36,278 bases of DNA from Faecalibacterium gallinarum (GCF_022180365.1 NZ_BQKV01000031.1:1-36278), one strand, 5' to 3'; shown: positions 1-10,025, counted from the stretch's first letter. Translations and numbers: made by a program. Notes: generated by a model from the letters alone, not told the origin.

Positions 1-48
1 TGTGAATTATCTTGAGTATTACAACAACCGCAGAATTAAGACAAAACT

Positions 49-89
49 AAAGGGCTTGCCGCCTGCTATTCACAGACAACAAGCCCTTT
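49..89 (-). terminator. Putative terminator after the yerC operon
   Basis: A perfect 10-bp inverted repeat (aaagggcttg at 49-58, caagcccttt at 80-89) with a 21-base loop. On the minus strand the stem is followed by a T-rich tract (agttttgtctt), which suits termination of the leftward operon ending at 190. The long loop and interrupted T tract keep confidence moderate. I see nothing else in 1-189. Confidence 0.5.
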
Positions 90-189
90 CGGCTGCTTAA
101 ACAATGTTTGCTTTCAAATATTGTCTAACTTTTTGGGGTCACTTCACTTTGGCTTGTGTGGTGCGGTTTTTTCTTGTGCGGGAGAGAGC

Positions 190-480
190 TTACTGCTCTG
201 TCTTGTCCTCGTCCAGCATCTGGCGCAGTACACTGCCCTCGTTGTTCAGCACCCGGTTGACCCGGCTGATGATGGCGCTGGAAGCGCCGGTGCGCTCCAT
301 GATCTCGGTGTAGATCCGCTTGTCGGCCAGCATCTCGGCGATATCAAACCGCTGTTCCATGGCGCTCAGCTCTGCGTAGCTGCACACGTCCTGGAAAAAC
401 CGGTAGCACTGCTCCGGCGTCTCCAGCCGCAGGATGGCCTGATACAGGCCGGATTTGCCGGTGGGATGATCTTTTGCCAT
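190..480 (-). CDS. yerC: YerC/YecD-family TrpR-like DNA-binding protein
   Basis: A 96-residue protein of the YerC/YecD family, which shares the helix-turn-helix fold of the Trp repressor. Seen: an N-terminal helical part (GLYQAILRLETPEQCYRFF), then a TrpR-type core with AMEQRFDIAEMLADKRIY and the recognition-helix region TGASSAIISRVNRVLNN. Length is normal for the family. The ATG at 480 has a weak purine-rich site (AAAGGGGTAAAAGG) upstream. It is the last gene of a leftward group (nitroreductase, pentapeptide protein, GNAT protein, yerC), but the 108-base gap before it carries two inverted repeats that could let it be controlled separately. Target genes and ligand are unknown; in this family a role in Trp regulation should not be assumed. 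Confidence 0.9.
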   Translation of the reverse strand: MAKDHPTGKSGLYQAILRLETPEQCYRFFQDVCSYAELSAMEQRFDIAEMLADKRIYTEIMERTGASSAIISRVNRVLNNEGSVLRQMLDEDKTEQ

Positions 481-508
481 AACCTTTTACCCCTTTGTTT
501 CGGCTTTC

Positions 509-550
509 TGAGACCACATGTCTCAACTTACACTTTATTTGTTTAGTGTA
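509..550 (-). promoter_or_regulatory. Two inverted repeats upstream of yerC, possible operators
   Basis: Two short palindromes lie 29-70 bases upstream of the yerC start: TGAGAC-N5-GTCTCA at 509-525 and TACACT-N10-AGTGTA at 529-550. Their position between the GNAT stop and the yerC start fits operators for a small HTH protein, possibly autoregulation. No clean -35/-10 pair was found here, so the operator reading is an inference. Confidence 0.35.
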
Positions 551-588
551 TTACATTTCCGCTCAAAAAGCAAGGGATTTGAGACTTC

Positions 589-1083
589 TCAGCGCAAAAT
601 CCGCTCCATCTCGGTCTGTTCCAGCAGGATTCCCTCCACGGTCTGATCCGCCGGGCCCACCGGCCGGTAGCCCTGGGCCTTAAAGAACTGGATCACCGGC
701 AGAGACCGGGTGGGCACCGCGCAGAACACCCGGCCCTTGCCCTCGGCCCGGGCCAGCCGCTCGCAGGAGGACAGCACCCCCTGGCCCAGGGCTTTGCCCC
801 GGTACTCCGGCTTGAGGTAGATCCCCATCAGACAGAGGGCGGTGTTCTCCATCTTCCAGGCAAAATAGCCGATGGGCTTGCCCCCCAGCTGGATGATGAA
901 ATAGTTGGCCCCGGCGTCGATCTGTTCCTCAATGGCCTCCGGGCTTTGGAGGGCTTCCACCAGGGTGTCCAGTTGTTTGGGGTTATACCAGCGTTTGCGG
1001 CACTCCCGCCACAGCTCGTCCGCCAGTTCGGCGGTCAGGTGAATGTATTTGGCCTTGGCGACCAGCTTGTAATCAGGCTTCAT
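589..1083 (-). CDS. GNAT-family N-acetyltransferase
   Basis: A 164-residue protein with the GNAT acetyl-CoA-dependent transferase layout. The N-terminal helices are followed by strand beta4 (ALCLMGIYLKPEYRGKALGQG), where the P-E-Y-R-G-K-A-L-G-Q-G stretch is the acetyl-CoA pyrophosphate-binding motif (Q/RxxGxG/A). The C-terminal part has the usual FFKAQGYR segment, in which a helix and strand close the fold. The substrate cannot be told from sequence. The ATG at 1083 has AAAGGAAAGG just upstream. It lies 24 bases after the pentapeptide-repeat gene on the same strand and is probably cotranscribed with it. Confidence 0.9.
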   Translation of the reverse strand: MKPDYKLVAKAKYIHLTAELADELWRECRKRWYNPKQLDTLVEALQSPEAIEEQIDAGANYFIIQLGGKPIGYFAWKMENTALCLMGIYLKPEYRGKALGQGVLSSCERLARAEGKGRVFCAVPTRSLPVIQFFKAQGYRPVGPADQTVEGILLEQTEMERILR

Positions 1084-1107
1084 AGCGTTCCTTTCCTTTG
1101 GGTGATA

Positions 1108-1788
1108 TCATCGGATGTCCAGCCCCAGCAGATGGGCCAGTTCTGCGGCCTGGAAGGAGTCCACAATGGCCCCCCGCAGTTCCCGCAGGTTGTCCCCGGC
1201 GGTGAGGCCTTCCAGCCGGCAGCGGCGGAGATCCAGCCCCCGCAGACTGGTGCCGGCCACGGTAACCTCGGACAGGTCCACCTCCCCCAGGGAGAGATTT
1301 TTCCAGCGGATGCCCGAGAGGTTGGCCCCCGCCAGGCGGCTGGAACCCAGCCGGACCCACACCAGCTCAGCCCCGTCCAGCCGCAGGCCCTCGAGACGGC
1401 AGTCTTCCAGGGTCCAGTCCCGGGCGTAACTGCCCGCCAGGTTGCAGCTCAGGGCCTTGACCCCCTGCCATCGGCAGCGCACCAGGCTGCACTCATATCC
1501 CTGGGCCCCGGACAGCTCGCACCGGCGAAACAGGCAGTCGGTGAAAGAGGCTTTCCGCAGCCCGGCGCTGGTCAGGCGGCAGTCCTCCAGGATGCAGCGG
1601 GCCAGGGTCAGGCCGTCCAGATCTTCGCCGGTTAAATCGACGCCCCGGAGGTAAAGGCCCTCCCCGGATTCTTCGGTGGAGGCCAGAGTGTAGAGCCGGG
1701 CCGCCCCCTCGGGGCCTTCCAGTCGGGTTAGCCCCTCGCCCTTGGCGGGCAGCTCCGGCGGCCGGGGCAGATCGTTTGGCCGGATCAC
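1108..1788 (-). CDS. Pentapeptide-repeat protein
   Basis: About 226 residues made largely of tandem five-residue repeats of the A(D/N)LXX type (for example VDLTG, DLDGL, CNLAG, ANLSG, VDLSE), which fold as a right-handed quadrilateral beta-helix. The C-terminal end (DSFQAAELAHLLGLDI) is a capping helix often seen in this family. The frame stays open upstream to 1896, but that part is antisense-like filler inside the nitroreductase gene. The GTG at 1788 is preferred because it overlaps the nitroreductase stop by four bases (GTGA), which implies translational coupling; no strong Shine-Dalgarno is visible. Some relatives protect DNA gyrase from quinolones or toxins, but most have no known role, and none is claimed here. 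Confidence 0.82.
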   Translation of the reverse strand: MIRPNDLPRPPELPAKGEGLTRLEGPEGAARLYTLASTEESGEGLYLRGVDLTGEDLDGLTLARCILEDCRLTSAGLRKASFTDCLFRRCELSGAQGYECSLVRCRWQGVKALSCNLAGSYARDWTLEDCRLEGLRLDGAELVWVRLGSSRLAGANLSGIRWKNLSLGEVDLSEVTVAGTSLRGLDLRRCRLEGLTAGDNLRELRGAIVDSFQAAELAHLLGLDIR

Positions 1789-2309
1789 ACCCGGACGATG
1801 TAGTCGGGCTTCCGGGGGGCGGGAGCCTTGGGCTCGGCGGCCGGGTAACCTAGGATGCAGTGGCCGACCCCGATCCACTCGCCCTCGATGCCCCACTTAC
1901 GGAGCAGGGCTTTGCCCTCCTCGGTCTCAAACTCCTCGGCGGCCCGGTTGATCCAGCAGCTGCCCAGCCCCAGGCTGGCAGCGGCCAGCATCAGGTTGCC
2001 CATCACCAGGCTGCCGTCCTGGACGCCGCAGTGGGCGTTCTTGTCGGCCAGCACCACCAGAATGGTGGGGGCGCCGTACATGGGGTCGGTGCCCTCCCGG
2101 CCCATGACCGCGGCGTTCATCCGGGTGAGCTGGGCCCGGGTCTCAGGGTCCTGCACCACCACGATCTTGGCGCTCTGGCGGCCCATGGCGCTGGGGGCAT
2201 AGGTGCCCGCTTCCAGAACGGCGTTCAGTTCGGCGTCGGTGATCTGCTCGGGCTTGTAGGCACGGCAGCTGCGGCGGGTCTTGAGGGTTTGCAGGGTTTC
2301 GTTGGTCAT
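1785..2309 (-). CDS. Nitroreductase-family flavoprotein
   Basis: A 174-residue FMN-dependent nitroreductase-like enzyme. Seen: the N-terminal FMN-binding segment TRRSCRAYKPEQI, the TYAPSAMGRQSAKIVV segment that contacts the flavin, a central GNLMLAAASLGLGSCWI helix, and a C-terminal IGVGHCILGYPAAEP that completes the FMN site. These enzymes transfer electrons from NAD(P)H to nitro compounds, quinones or other acceptors; the substrate is not predictable. The ATG at 2309 is chosen over the upstream in-frame start at 2387 because AAAGGAGG lies about 10 bases before it and the family's N-terminus begins near here. First gene of the leftward operon, with a good promoter at 2373-2401. Confidence 0.93.
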   Translation of the reverse strand: MTNETLQTLKTRRSCRAYKPEQITDAELNAVLEAGTYAPSAMGRQSAKIVVVQDPETRAQLTRMNAAVMGREGTDPMYGAPTILVVLADKNAHCGVQDGSLVMGNLMLAAASLGLGSCWINRAAEEFETEEGKALLRKWGIEGEWIGVGHCILGYPAAEPKAPAPRKPDYIVRV

Positions 2310-2372
2310 CACAAAGGCCTCCTTTATAAATTGTACTGTTTTTACAGGGTTATCCCTCGGGATTTTAAGGCC

Positions 2373-2401
2373 ATTATACCGCGTCAACCGCCTGAAAGCA
2401 A
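2373..2401 (-). promoter_or_regulatory. Sigma-A promoter for the nitroreductase operon
   Basis: On the minus strand TTGCTT (plus 2396-2401), a 17-base spacer and a perfect TATAAT (plus 2373-2378), about 65 bases upstream of the nitroreductase ATG. Confidence 0.7.
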
Positions 2402-2422
2402 ATCCGCCCCCAGGGCTGTGCC

Positions 2423-2451
2423 TTGTTTTTATCCGAGGAACATGGTATGGT
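2423..2451 (+). promoter_or_regulatory. Sigma-A promoter for the antiporter gene
   Basis: TTGTTT (2423-2428), a 17-base spacer and TATGGT (2446-2451). The antiporter ATG is at 2507 with AAAGGAGGG in front. It is divergent from the nitroreductase promoter. Confidence 0.55.
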
Positions 2452-2506
2452 AGAAGAGAAAAACAACACTGCGCCGCCCATCCGGCGCGCTTAAAGGAGG
2501 GGTTCC

Positions 2507-4099
2507 ATGACCCAGATGATTCTGCTGGTCTCGATTGTTATTTTGTGCTGTATCTTCGCCGATAAAGCCTCGGACCGGTTCGGGATGCCGGCCCTGATCC
2601 TCTTTATGTTCATCGGGATGCTGTTCGGCAGCGACGGAATTTTCAAGATCCAGTTCGACGACTTCACCCTGGCCGAAAACGTCTGTTCGGCGGCCCTGAT
2701 CTTCATCATGTTCTACGGCGGCTTCAACACCAAGTGGAAGCTGGCCAAACCCGTGGCGGGCAAGTCGGTGCTTCTCTCCACCGTGGGCGTGGCGGCCACC
2801 GGCCTGATCACCGCCGGGCTCTGCCATCTGCTGCTGGGATTCACCCCGGCGGAAAGCTTTCTGATTGGCGCGGTGCTGGGCTCCACCGATGCGGCCAGCG
2901 TCTTCGCCATCCTGCGCAAGCACAAGCTGAACCTGAAAGACGGCACCGCCTCTCTGCTGGAGCTGGAGAGCGGCAGCAACGACCCCACCGCCTACCTGAT
3001 GACCCTGGTGGGCATCACCGGCCTGGGGGCCGGGCAGGGGGGCTTTGTCCTCAAGATGATTTTCAGCCAGGTCTTTTTCGGCCTGGCGGTGGGCGCAGTC
3101 TTTGCCCTGGCAGCCGTCTGGCTGATGACCAAAACCCGCCTGATCTCCGATGAGATGGACACCGTCTTTCTGGTGGCGGCGGTCCTCTTCTGCTATGCGG
3201 CTTCCAGCCTGCTGGGGGGCAATGCCTATCTCAGCGTCTATCTCATGGGCATCCTCACCGGCAACCGGAACATCCCCAACAAGCGAAACCTGATCCCCTT
3301 CTTCGACGGGCTCACCAGCCTGGCCCAGATCCTGATCTTCTTCCTGCTGGGGCTGCTGACCTTCCCCCGGCAGATGCCCGCCATCCTGGGCCCGGCCATT
3401 GTGGTGGTCCTCTGCATCACCCTGGTAGCCCGCCCTGTGGCGGTCTTCGCCCTTCTGCTCCCCCTGAAATGCTCGGTGAAGCAGTGTCTGCTGGTGGCTT
3501 GGGCGGGCCTGCGGGGCGCATCCTCCTCGGTGTTCGCCATTATGGCGGTGGCCGCCGGCGGAGCCGGGATGCAGCAGGAGCTGTTCCACATTGTCTTTAC
3601 CGTCTCGGTCTTCTCGGTGGCGATTCAGGGCACCCTGCTGCCCTGGGTGGCCCGGCGGCTGGACATGGTGGACGACACGGTGGATGTCCGCAAGACCTTC
3701 AACGACTACGAGGAGAACTCCAACTTTGCCCTGATGCAGGAGCAGGTCTTTGAGGGGCACGCCTGGGCCCACCGAAAAATCCGGGAGCTCCAGATGCCCA
3801 ACGGTTCCCTGGCGCTGATGATCAAGCGGGGCGGCGAGAACATCGTCACCCGGGGAGACACCGAGATCCAGCCCGGGGACACCGTGGTCTGGATCGCCTC
3901 CGGCTACACCCCCGACACCGACGAAAAGCTGGAAGAAGTCCAGGTGGAAAAAGACCACCCCTGGTGCGGCAAGCGAGTGGCGGAGCTCCAGCTGCCCGCC
4001 CATATGCTGATCGCCATGGTCCTGCGGGGCAGTCAGACCATCATCCCCGACGGCAATACCCGCATCTGCCCGGAGGACCGGGTGGTTACTTACCAATAA
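2507..4099 (+). CDS. nhaP2: NhaP2-type K+(Na+)/H+ antiporter with C-terminal TrkA-C domains
   Basis: A 530-residue CPA1-family cation/proton antiporter. Residues 1-385 form about 12-13 membrane segments. The conserved membrane core is visible, including GSTDAASVFAILR and LELESGSNDPTAYLM, where the acidic residues correspond to the ion-binding ND region. Residues 410-530 carry two RCK_C/TrkA_C-like modules (FEGHAWAHRKIRELQMPNG, and a second beginning near KRVAELQLPAH), which bind ligands and gate transport in this family. It acts in the cytoplasmic membrane in ion and pH homeostasis. Single gene with its own promoter and terminator. The exact cation is not decidable from sequence; the RCK_C-bearing subgroup is mostly K+/H+. 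Confidence 0.92.
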   Translation: MTQMILLVSIVILCCIFADKASDRFGMPALILFMFIGMLFGSDGIFKIQFDDFTLAENVCSAALIFIMFYGGFNTKWKLAKPVAGKSVLLSTVGVAATGLITAGLCHLLLGFTPAESFLIGAVLGSTDAASVFAILRKHKLNLKDGTASLLELESGSNDPTAYLMTLVGITGLGAGQGGFVLKMIFSQVFFGLAVGAVFALAAVWLMTKTRLISDEMDTVFLVAAVLFCYAASSLLGGNAYLSVYLMGILTGNRNIPNKRNLIPFFDGLTSLAQILIFFLLGLLTFPRQMPAILGPAIVVVLCITLVARPVAVFALLLPLKCSVKQCLLVAWAGLRGASSSVFAIMAVAAGGAGMQQELFHIVFTVSVFSVAIQGTLLPWVARRLDMVDDTVDVRKTFNDYEENSNFALMQEQVFEGHAWAHRKIRELQMPNGSLALMIKRGGENIVTRGDTEIQPGDTVVWIASGYTPDTDEKLEEVQVEKDHPWCGKRVAELQLPAHMLIAMVLRGSQTIIPDGNTRICPEDRVVTYQ

Positions 4100-4108
4100 A
4101 CTCACCCG

Positions 4109-4142
4109 CCCCGGCAGTGCATTTGTGCGCTGCCGGGGTTTT
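4109..4142 (+). terminator. Rho-independent terminator after the antiporter gene
   Basis: A 9-bp perfect stem (ccccggcag at 4109-4117, ctgccgggg at 4130-4138) followed by TTTT, ten bases after the stop codon. Confidence 0.85.
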
Positions 4143-4194
4143 CTCTTTTCTCTATTATAATAAGGTGCGCCAGGCCCCCGGAAGAAAAACAGAG

Positions 4195-4224
4195 TGAATA
4201 TTTCCCTGTTTCTTACAGATACTA
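4195..4224 (+). promoter_or_regulatory. Sigma-G-like promoter for spoVT
   Basis: TGAATA (4195-4200), a 17-base spacer and GATACTA (4218-4224). The forespore sigma-G consensus in Bacillus is close to TGAATA and CATACTA, so this matches the -35 fully and the -10 at six of seven bases. It sits about 70 bases upstream of spoVT, a known sigma-G gene in B. subtilis. The match is seen; its use is inferred. Confidence 0.6.
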
Positions 4225-4296
4225 GGAACGCAGAGCAGCGTTTCGGGCGGCAGACCCGCCCCGCGCCCAACTGAAGGAAAGTGAGGAATATTCGAT

Positions 4297-4839
4297 ATGA
4301 AGGCAACCGGCATTGTGCGCCGCATCGATGAGCTGGGGCGGGTGGTGATCCCCAAGGAGATCCGTCGGACCCAGAGAATCCGCCGGGGAGACCCGCTGGA
4401 GATCTTCACCACCGGCGACGGAGAAGTGATCTTTAAAAAGTATTCTCCCATCGGGGAGCTGCACGGCGTGGCCGTCCAGTACGCGGACGTGCTGAACAAG
4501 AGTTTCGCCCTGACGGCCTTTGTCTGCGACCGGGACCACATTCTGGCGGCCAGCGGGGCGGGCAAGCGGGAGCTGGCCGACCGCAGCGTCAGCCAGCCCC
4601 TGGAAAAGCTGATGGAGACCCGCAAGCCCTACCTGAACGAGGGCAGCCCCGAACAGGCAGTGCTCCCCTGCGAGGGGGCTCAGCGGGCCCTGCTCTGTGC
4701 CTGGCCCATCGTGGTGGCGGGCGACGTGGCGGGGGCCGTGGGTCTTTTGACCGAGGACCGTACCGAGAAACCCGACGCCGCCCAGCAGAAGGCGGTGTCG
4801 GTGGCGGCAGCCTTTTTGGCAAAACAGATGGAGGAGTAA
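4297..4839 (+). CDS. spoVT: Stage V sporulation protein T, AbrB-type forespore regulator
   Basis: A 180-residue two-domain regulator. Residues 1-50 are an AbrB/MazE swapped-hairpin DNA-binding domain with the family signature MKATGIVRRIDELGRVVIPK and IRRTQRIRRGDPLEIF. Residues about 58-178 form a GAF-like sensor domain, as in SpoVT (here it includes SFALTAFVCDRDHILAASG and a closing helix AVSVAAAFLAKQM). In Bacillus it modulates sigma-G-dependent genes in the forespore. The length equals the family norm. The ATG at 4297 follows a purine-rich site (GAAAGTGAGG). Monocistronic between a sigma-G-like promoter and a strong terminator. Confidence 0.95.
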   Translation: MKATGIVRRIDELGRVVIPKEIRRTQRIRRGDPLEIFTTGDGEVIFKKYSPIGELHGVAVQYADVLNKSFALTAFVCDRDHILAASGAGKRELADRSVSQPLEKLMETRKPYLNEGSPEQAVLPCEGAQRALLCAWPIVVAGDVAGAVGLLTEDRTEKPDAAQQKAVSVAAAFLAKQMEE

Positions 4840-4872
4840 CCCGCCCGCCCCGGGCGAGGGGTGCCCCTTTGG

Positions 4873-4904
4873 CGCGGCGTACCCTGCGGTACGCCGCGTT
4901 TTTT
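4873..4904 (+). terminator. Strong terminator after spoVT
   Basis: An 11-bp perfect stem (cgcggcgtacc at 4873-4883, ggtacgccgcg at 4888-4898) with a 4-base loop, followed by six T residues. Confidence 0.92.
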
Positions 4905-4964
4905 CGGCTTTGGAGGGCGAATATGACAGAATTATGAATCTTTTAAAACTTTTTTGTCAGGGGC

Positions 4965-4992
4965 TTGACAGGGCCGCAGAATTGGATATAAT
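4965..4992 (+). promoter_or_regulatory. Sigma-A promoter of the hrcA-grpE-dnaK-dnaJ operon
   Basis: Perfect consensus TTGACA (4965-4970) and TATAAT (4987-4992) with a 16-base spacer. The CIRCE operator begins five bases after the -10 and so covers the transcription start. Confidence 0.93.
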
Positions 4993-4996
4993 AGTC

Positions 4997-5023
4997 TTAG
5001 CACTCAGAGATAAAGAGTGCTAA
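4997..5023 (+). promoter_or_regulatory. CIRCE operator (HrcA binding site)
   Basis: Exact match to the CIRCE consensus: TTAGCACTC at 4997-5005, a 9-base spacer, and GAGTGCTAA at 5015-5023. HrcA binds it and represses the operon until heat shock titrates GroE away. Only one copy is present in the window. Confidence 0.98.
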
Positions 5024-5059
5024 ATAAAACAAAGACAAAACACAAGGAGGCACAGCACC

Positions 5060-6130
5060 ATGGCGATGGATGAACGCAAACAGCGCGTCTTACAGGCGAT
5101 CGTGGCGTTGTATGGCCTCGAGGGCGAGCCCGTGGGCAGCAGCGTGCTGGCGAACTACTTTGATATGGCAGTTTCCAGCGCGACGCTGCGCAACGAGATG
5201 GCGGCGCTGACCAAGCTGGGTCTGCTGGAGCAGCCCCACACCAGCGCGGGCCGTGTCCCCAGCGCCAAAGGTTATCGGTACTATCTGGACCACCTGATGA
5301 CGGACACCCCGCCTCTGGACCGGGTCACCCGATCCCGGGTGGACAGCGTCTTCGCCAGCCTGGACCACGAGCCCGACAAACTGGCCCAGGGCGCCGTTCG
5401 GGCGCTGGCCCAGATGAGCGGCTACACCGCCGCCGTCAGCACCCCCTGCGCCGAAGACCTCTGCATCGCCCATTTTGAGGTGGTGCAGGTGGGCCGGAGC
5501 GCCGCCGCAGTGCTGGCCGTTACCAGCGCGGGCTACGTCCGCACCCGGGTCGCCCGGGTCCGCAGCGGCCTCTCACGGGAGAACGCCGCAGCTCTGGCCG
5601 CCCTGCTCAACCGCACATTGACCTTTGTATCCCCGGCGGATCTGACCCAGCGGATGCTCAGTGAGCTCTGCGCCCAGATCGGCCCCGAGCTGGTGCCGGT
5701 GGTGGCCGCCGCAGCCGCCATCTTGCAGGAATCCACCAAGCCCCGGGTTTACCTGGGGGGCGAGCACTTCCTGCTGAACTGGCCTCAGCTGGAGGGCAAG
5801 GTCCAGACGGTTCTGGCCGCCCTCAACGACGAGGAGACGGCCGCTCGGCTGATCTGCCCCCCGGGCGAACAGATCAACGTCCTGCTGGGCGAGGATCTGA
5901 GCCCCCAGGTTCCGGGGCTGTGCATCGTCAGCTGCCGGTATCTTGTAGGCGGCGGCCTGTGGGGCTCTCTGGCCCTGATCGGCCCCACCCGGATGCCCTT
6001 CACCAAACTGATGCCCCTGCTTCAGGCCTTCGCCGACGAGCTGGGCGAAGGGATGGCCGGCAAACGAAAAGAATCACCCCAGGCTGCCGTACCCCGGCAG
6101 ACCGTAATCTATAAGGAGGAGCTGGAATGA
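5060..6130 (+). CDS. hrcA: Heat-inducible transcription repressor HrcA
   Basis: A 356-residue repressor of class I heat-shock genes. The N-terminal winged helix (residues 1-75) shows the family pattern ALYGLEGEPVGSSVLA, SSATLRNEMAALTKLGLLEQ and PHTSAGRVPSAKGYRYYLD. The rest is the GAF-like HrcA domain, ending with GGGLWGSLALIGPTRMPF. Its target, a perfect CIRCE element, lies 37 bases upstream, so the operon is autoregulated. The ATG at 5060 has AAGGAGG about 10 bases before it. It overlaps grpE by four bases (ATGA). Confidence 0.97.
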   Translation: MAMDERKQRVLQAIVALYGLEGEPVGSSVLANYFDMAVSSATLRNEMAALTKLGLLEQPHTSAGRVPSAKGYRYYLDHLMTDTPPLDRVTRSRVDSVFASLDHEPDKLAQGAVRALAQMSGYTAAVSTPCAEDLCIAHFEVVQVGRSAAAVLAVTSAGYVRTRVARVRSGLSRENAAALAALLNRTLTFVSPADLTQRMLSELCAQIGPELVPVVAAAAAILQESTKPRVYLGGEHFLLNWPQLEGKVQTVLAALNDEETAARLICPPGEQINVLLGEDLSPQVPGLCIVSCRYLVGGGLWGSLALIGPTRMPFTKLMPLLQAFADELGEGMAGKRKESPQAAVPRQTVIYKEELE

Positions 6131-6753
6131 GCGAAGAAACCAAAAAGACCCCCGAGACTGAGCCGGAAACCACGGCACAGCCTGCGGCGGAACAGCCGGC
6201 GGACCAGCAGCCGGAAACCCCCGAAACTGAGCCCAACGGCTCCGCCAAAGAGGACCCCAAGAAAAAGGACGGCTGGTTCAGCAAAAAGAACCGTGAGCTG
6301 GAAGCCGCCAAGGCTCAGCTGGAGGCCGCCGAAAAGACCGCCCAGCAGGCCAAAGACCAGCTGCTGCGGGTGGCTGCCGAGTACGACAACTACCGCAAGC
6401 GCTCCACCCGGGAGGCCGATCAGAAGTTCAACGACGGCATCTCCTATGCGGTAAACCAGATTATCCCCATTCTGGACACCCTGGACATGGCCGCCAACGC
6501 CCCCTGCACCGACGAGAACTACAAAAAGGGCGTGACCATGACCCTGGACAAAGCGGCCAAAGCTTTCCAGGCGCTGCGGATCGAAGAGATCGAGGCCCTG
6601 GGCAAACCCTTTGACCCCAACTTCATGAATGCAGTCCAGCAGGTCCCTGCCGAAGAAGGCCAGGAAAGCGGCACCGTGGTGACCGTCTTCCAGAAGGGCT
6701 ACAAGCTGGGGGACAAGATCATCCGCCACGCGACGGTGGTCGTCGCAGAATAG
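6127..6753 (+). CDS. grpE: GrpE nucleotide exchange factor
   Basis: A 208-residue co-chaperone that releases ADP from DnaK. The first 55 residues are acidic, Pro/Gln-rich and probably disordered. A long coiled-coil helix follows (roughly 57-110, including LLRVAAEYDNYRKRS, the GrpE signature), then the C-terminal beta domain with FDPNFMNAVQQVP and VFQKGYKLGDKIIRHATVVV. The start overlaps the hrcA stop (ATGA), with AAGGAGGAGC upstream, so translation is coupled. Function as a dimer in the cytoplasm is known for the family. Confidence 0.97.
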   Translation: MSEETKKTPETEPETTAQPAAEQPADQQPETPETEPNGSAKEDPKKKDGWFSKKNRELEAAKAQLEAAEKTAQQAKDQLLRVAAEYDNYRKRSTREADQKFNDGISYAVNQIIPILDTLDMAANAPCTDENYKKGVTMTLDKAAKAFQALRIEEIEALGKPFDPNFMNAVQQVPAEEGQESGTVVTVFQKGYKLGDKIIRHATVVVAE

Positions 6754-6865
6754 TCTGCCGAACCTCCCGCCCGGCGGGAGTAAAAAATAGATTTCCCCGT
6801 AACAATAAGAAAGTACGTTTCAATCGAATAGAATTATTTCAGAGCTTGAGAGAGGAGCTTCTACT

Positions 6866-8689
<1,824 letters not shown>

Positions 8690-8809
8690 GGTTTAACAAG
8701 ATGCGGCCGCCCGGCCAAACCGGCGGGCGTACCGCAGATCATGCAAAAGCCGCTCCGGTTTTCCGGGGCGGCATTTGCTGGTTTCAGGGTTTCATAGAGG
8801 TGAGTGGAT

Positions 8810-9970
8810 ATGGCACAGGAAAAACGCGACTACTACGAAGTGCTGGGTGTTTCCAAGACGGCCACCGAAGCGGAGATCAAGAAAGCATACCGCAAGCTGG
8901 CCATGAAGTACCACCCGGACTATAACCCCGGCGACAAGGAAGCCGAGGAGAAATTCAAGGAGATCAACGAGGCCCACGAGGTGCTCTCGGATCCCGAAAA
9001 GCGCCAGCGGTACGATCAGTACGGCTTCGCCGGGGTAGACCCCAACTACGGCGCAGGCCAGGGCGGCGGCTTCGGCGGCGGCTTTGGCGGGGTAGACCTG
9101 GGGGATATCTTCGGGGATATCTTTGGCGGCGGCTTTGGCGGCTTTGGCGGCGGCAGCGCCCGCTCCAACCCCAACGCCCCCCGCAAGGGCCAGGACATCC
9201 GGGTGCGGATCACCCTGAGCTTTGACGAGGCAGTTCACGGCTGCAAGAAGAACATCACCATCACCCGGCAGCAGCAGTGCACCGAGTGCAACGGCACCGG
9301 CGCTGCGCCGGGCACCAGCCCTGAGACCTGCCCCGATTGCGGCGGCCGCGGCTACACCATCCGCCAGCAGCGCACCCCCTTTGGCGTAATGCAGAGCCAG
9401 CAGCCCTGCACCCGCTGCGGCGGCAAGGGCAAGCTGGTCAAGAACCCCTGCAAGAGCTGCCACGGCAGCGGCAAGGTGGCCACCAAAAAGACCCTGGAGG
9501 TCAACATCCCCATGGGCATTGACGACGACCAGAGCTTCGCTCTGCGGGGCATGGGCGATGCCGGCGCCAACGGCGGCCCCGCGGGCGATGTGATCGTGAT
9601 GGTCACCGTCCGGCCGGACGATCTGTTCCAGCGGGACGGCTACGACGTCTGGGTGACGGTGCCCATCACCTTCAGCCAGGCGGTGCTGGGCGACAACGTC
9701 ACCGTCCCCACCATCGACGGCAAAGTAGAGTACACCGTGCCCGAGGGCACCCAGAGCGGCACCACCTTCCGCCTGCGGGGCAAGGGCATCCAGTACCTGA
9801 ACGGCCGGGGCCGGGGCGACATGTACGTCAAGTGCGAGGTGGAAATCCCCAAGAAGCTGAACAAGACCCAGCGGGATGCCCTGAAGAAGTTTGAGGGCAC
9901 CCTGAAGGACGACAACTACGAAAAGCGGAAAGGCTTCTTCAAAAAGCTGAAAGATATGTTCCGCAACTGA
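8810..9970 (+). CDS. dnaJ: Chaperone protein DnaJ (type I Hsp40)
   Basis: A 386-residue DnaJ with all type I parts. The J domain (residues 1-72) has the HPD motif in [10 protein letters not shown], which stimulates DnaK ATPase. A Gly/Phe-rich linker (about 78-115) contains short FGGGFGG repeats. Four CxxCxGxG zinc motifs follow ([32 protein letters not shown]), then the C-terminal substrate-binding domains. An in-frame GTG at 8804 exists, but the ATG at 8810 gives the family N-terminus ([13 protein letters not shown]) and is well spaced from AGAGGTGAG. Last gene of the heat-shock operon, 120 bases after dnaK. Confidence 0.97.
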   Translation: MAQEKRDYYEVLGVSKTATEAEIKKAYRKLAMKYHPDYNPGDKEAEEKFKEINEAHEVLSDPEKRQRYDQYGFAGVDPNYGAGQGGGFGGGFGGVDLGDIFGDIFGGGFGGFGGGSARSNPNAPRKGQDIRVRITLSFDEAVHGCKKNITITRQQQCTECNGTGAAPGTSPETCPDCGGRGYTIRQQRTPFGVMQSQQPCTRCGGKGKLVKNPCKSCHGSGKVATKKTLEVNIPMGIDDDQSFALRGMGDAGANGGPAGDVIVMVTVRPDDLFQRDGYDVWVTVPITFSQAVLGDNVTVPTIDGKVEYTVPEGTQSGTTFRLRGKGIQYLNGRGRGDMYVKCEVEIPKKLNKTQRDALKKFEGTLKDDNYEKRKGFFKKLKDMFRN

Positions 9971-9983
9971 TCTCTGATAAAAA

Positions 9984-10025
9984 GCCCCCGGACAGCGTTT
10001 CATACGCTGCCCGGGGGCCTTTTTC
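9984..10025 (+). terminator. Terminator of the heat-shock operon
   Basis: GC-rich hairpin pairing gcccccgg (from 9984) with ccgggggc (to 10018) plus inner pairs cagcg/cgctg, followed by cctttttc. The leading AAAAA also makes it workable on the minus strand. Confidence 0.88.

Noticed and set aside
2429-4306. Long 625-codon frame antisense to the antiporter gene
   Set aside because: Low-complexity His/Gln/Gly-rich product typical of the complement of GC-rich coding DNA; no ribosome site; the plus-strand antiporter explains the region.
6754-6865. Separate dnaK promoter or terminator between grpE and dnaK
   Set aside because: The ctcccgc/gcgggag hairpin has no T run and the only -10-like TAGAAT lacks a -35; not enough to call.
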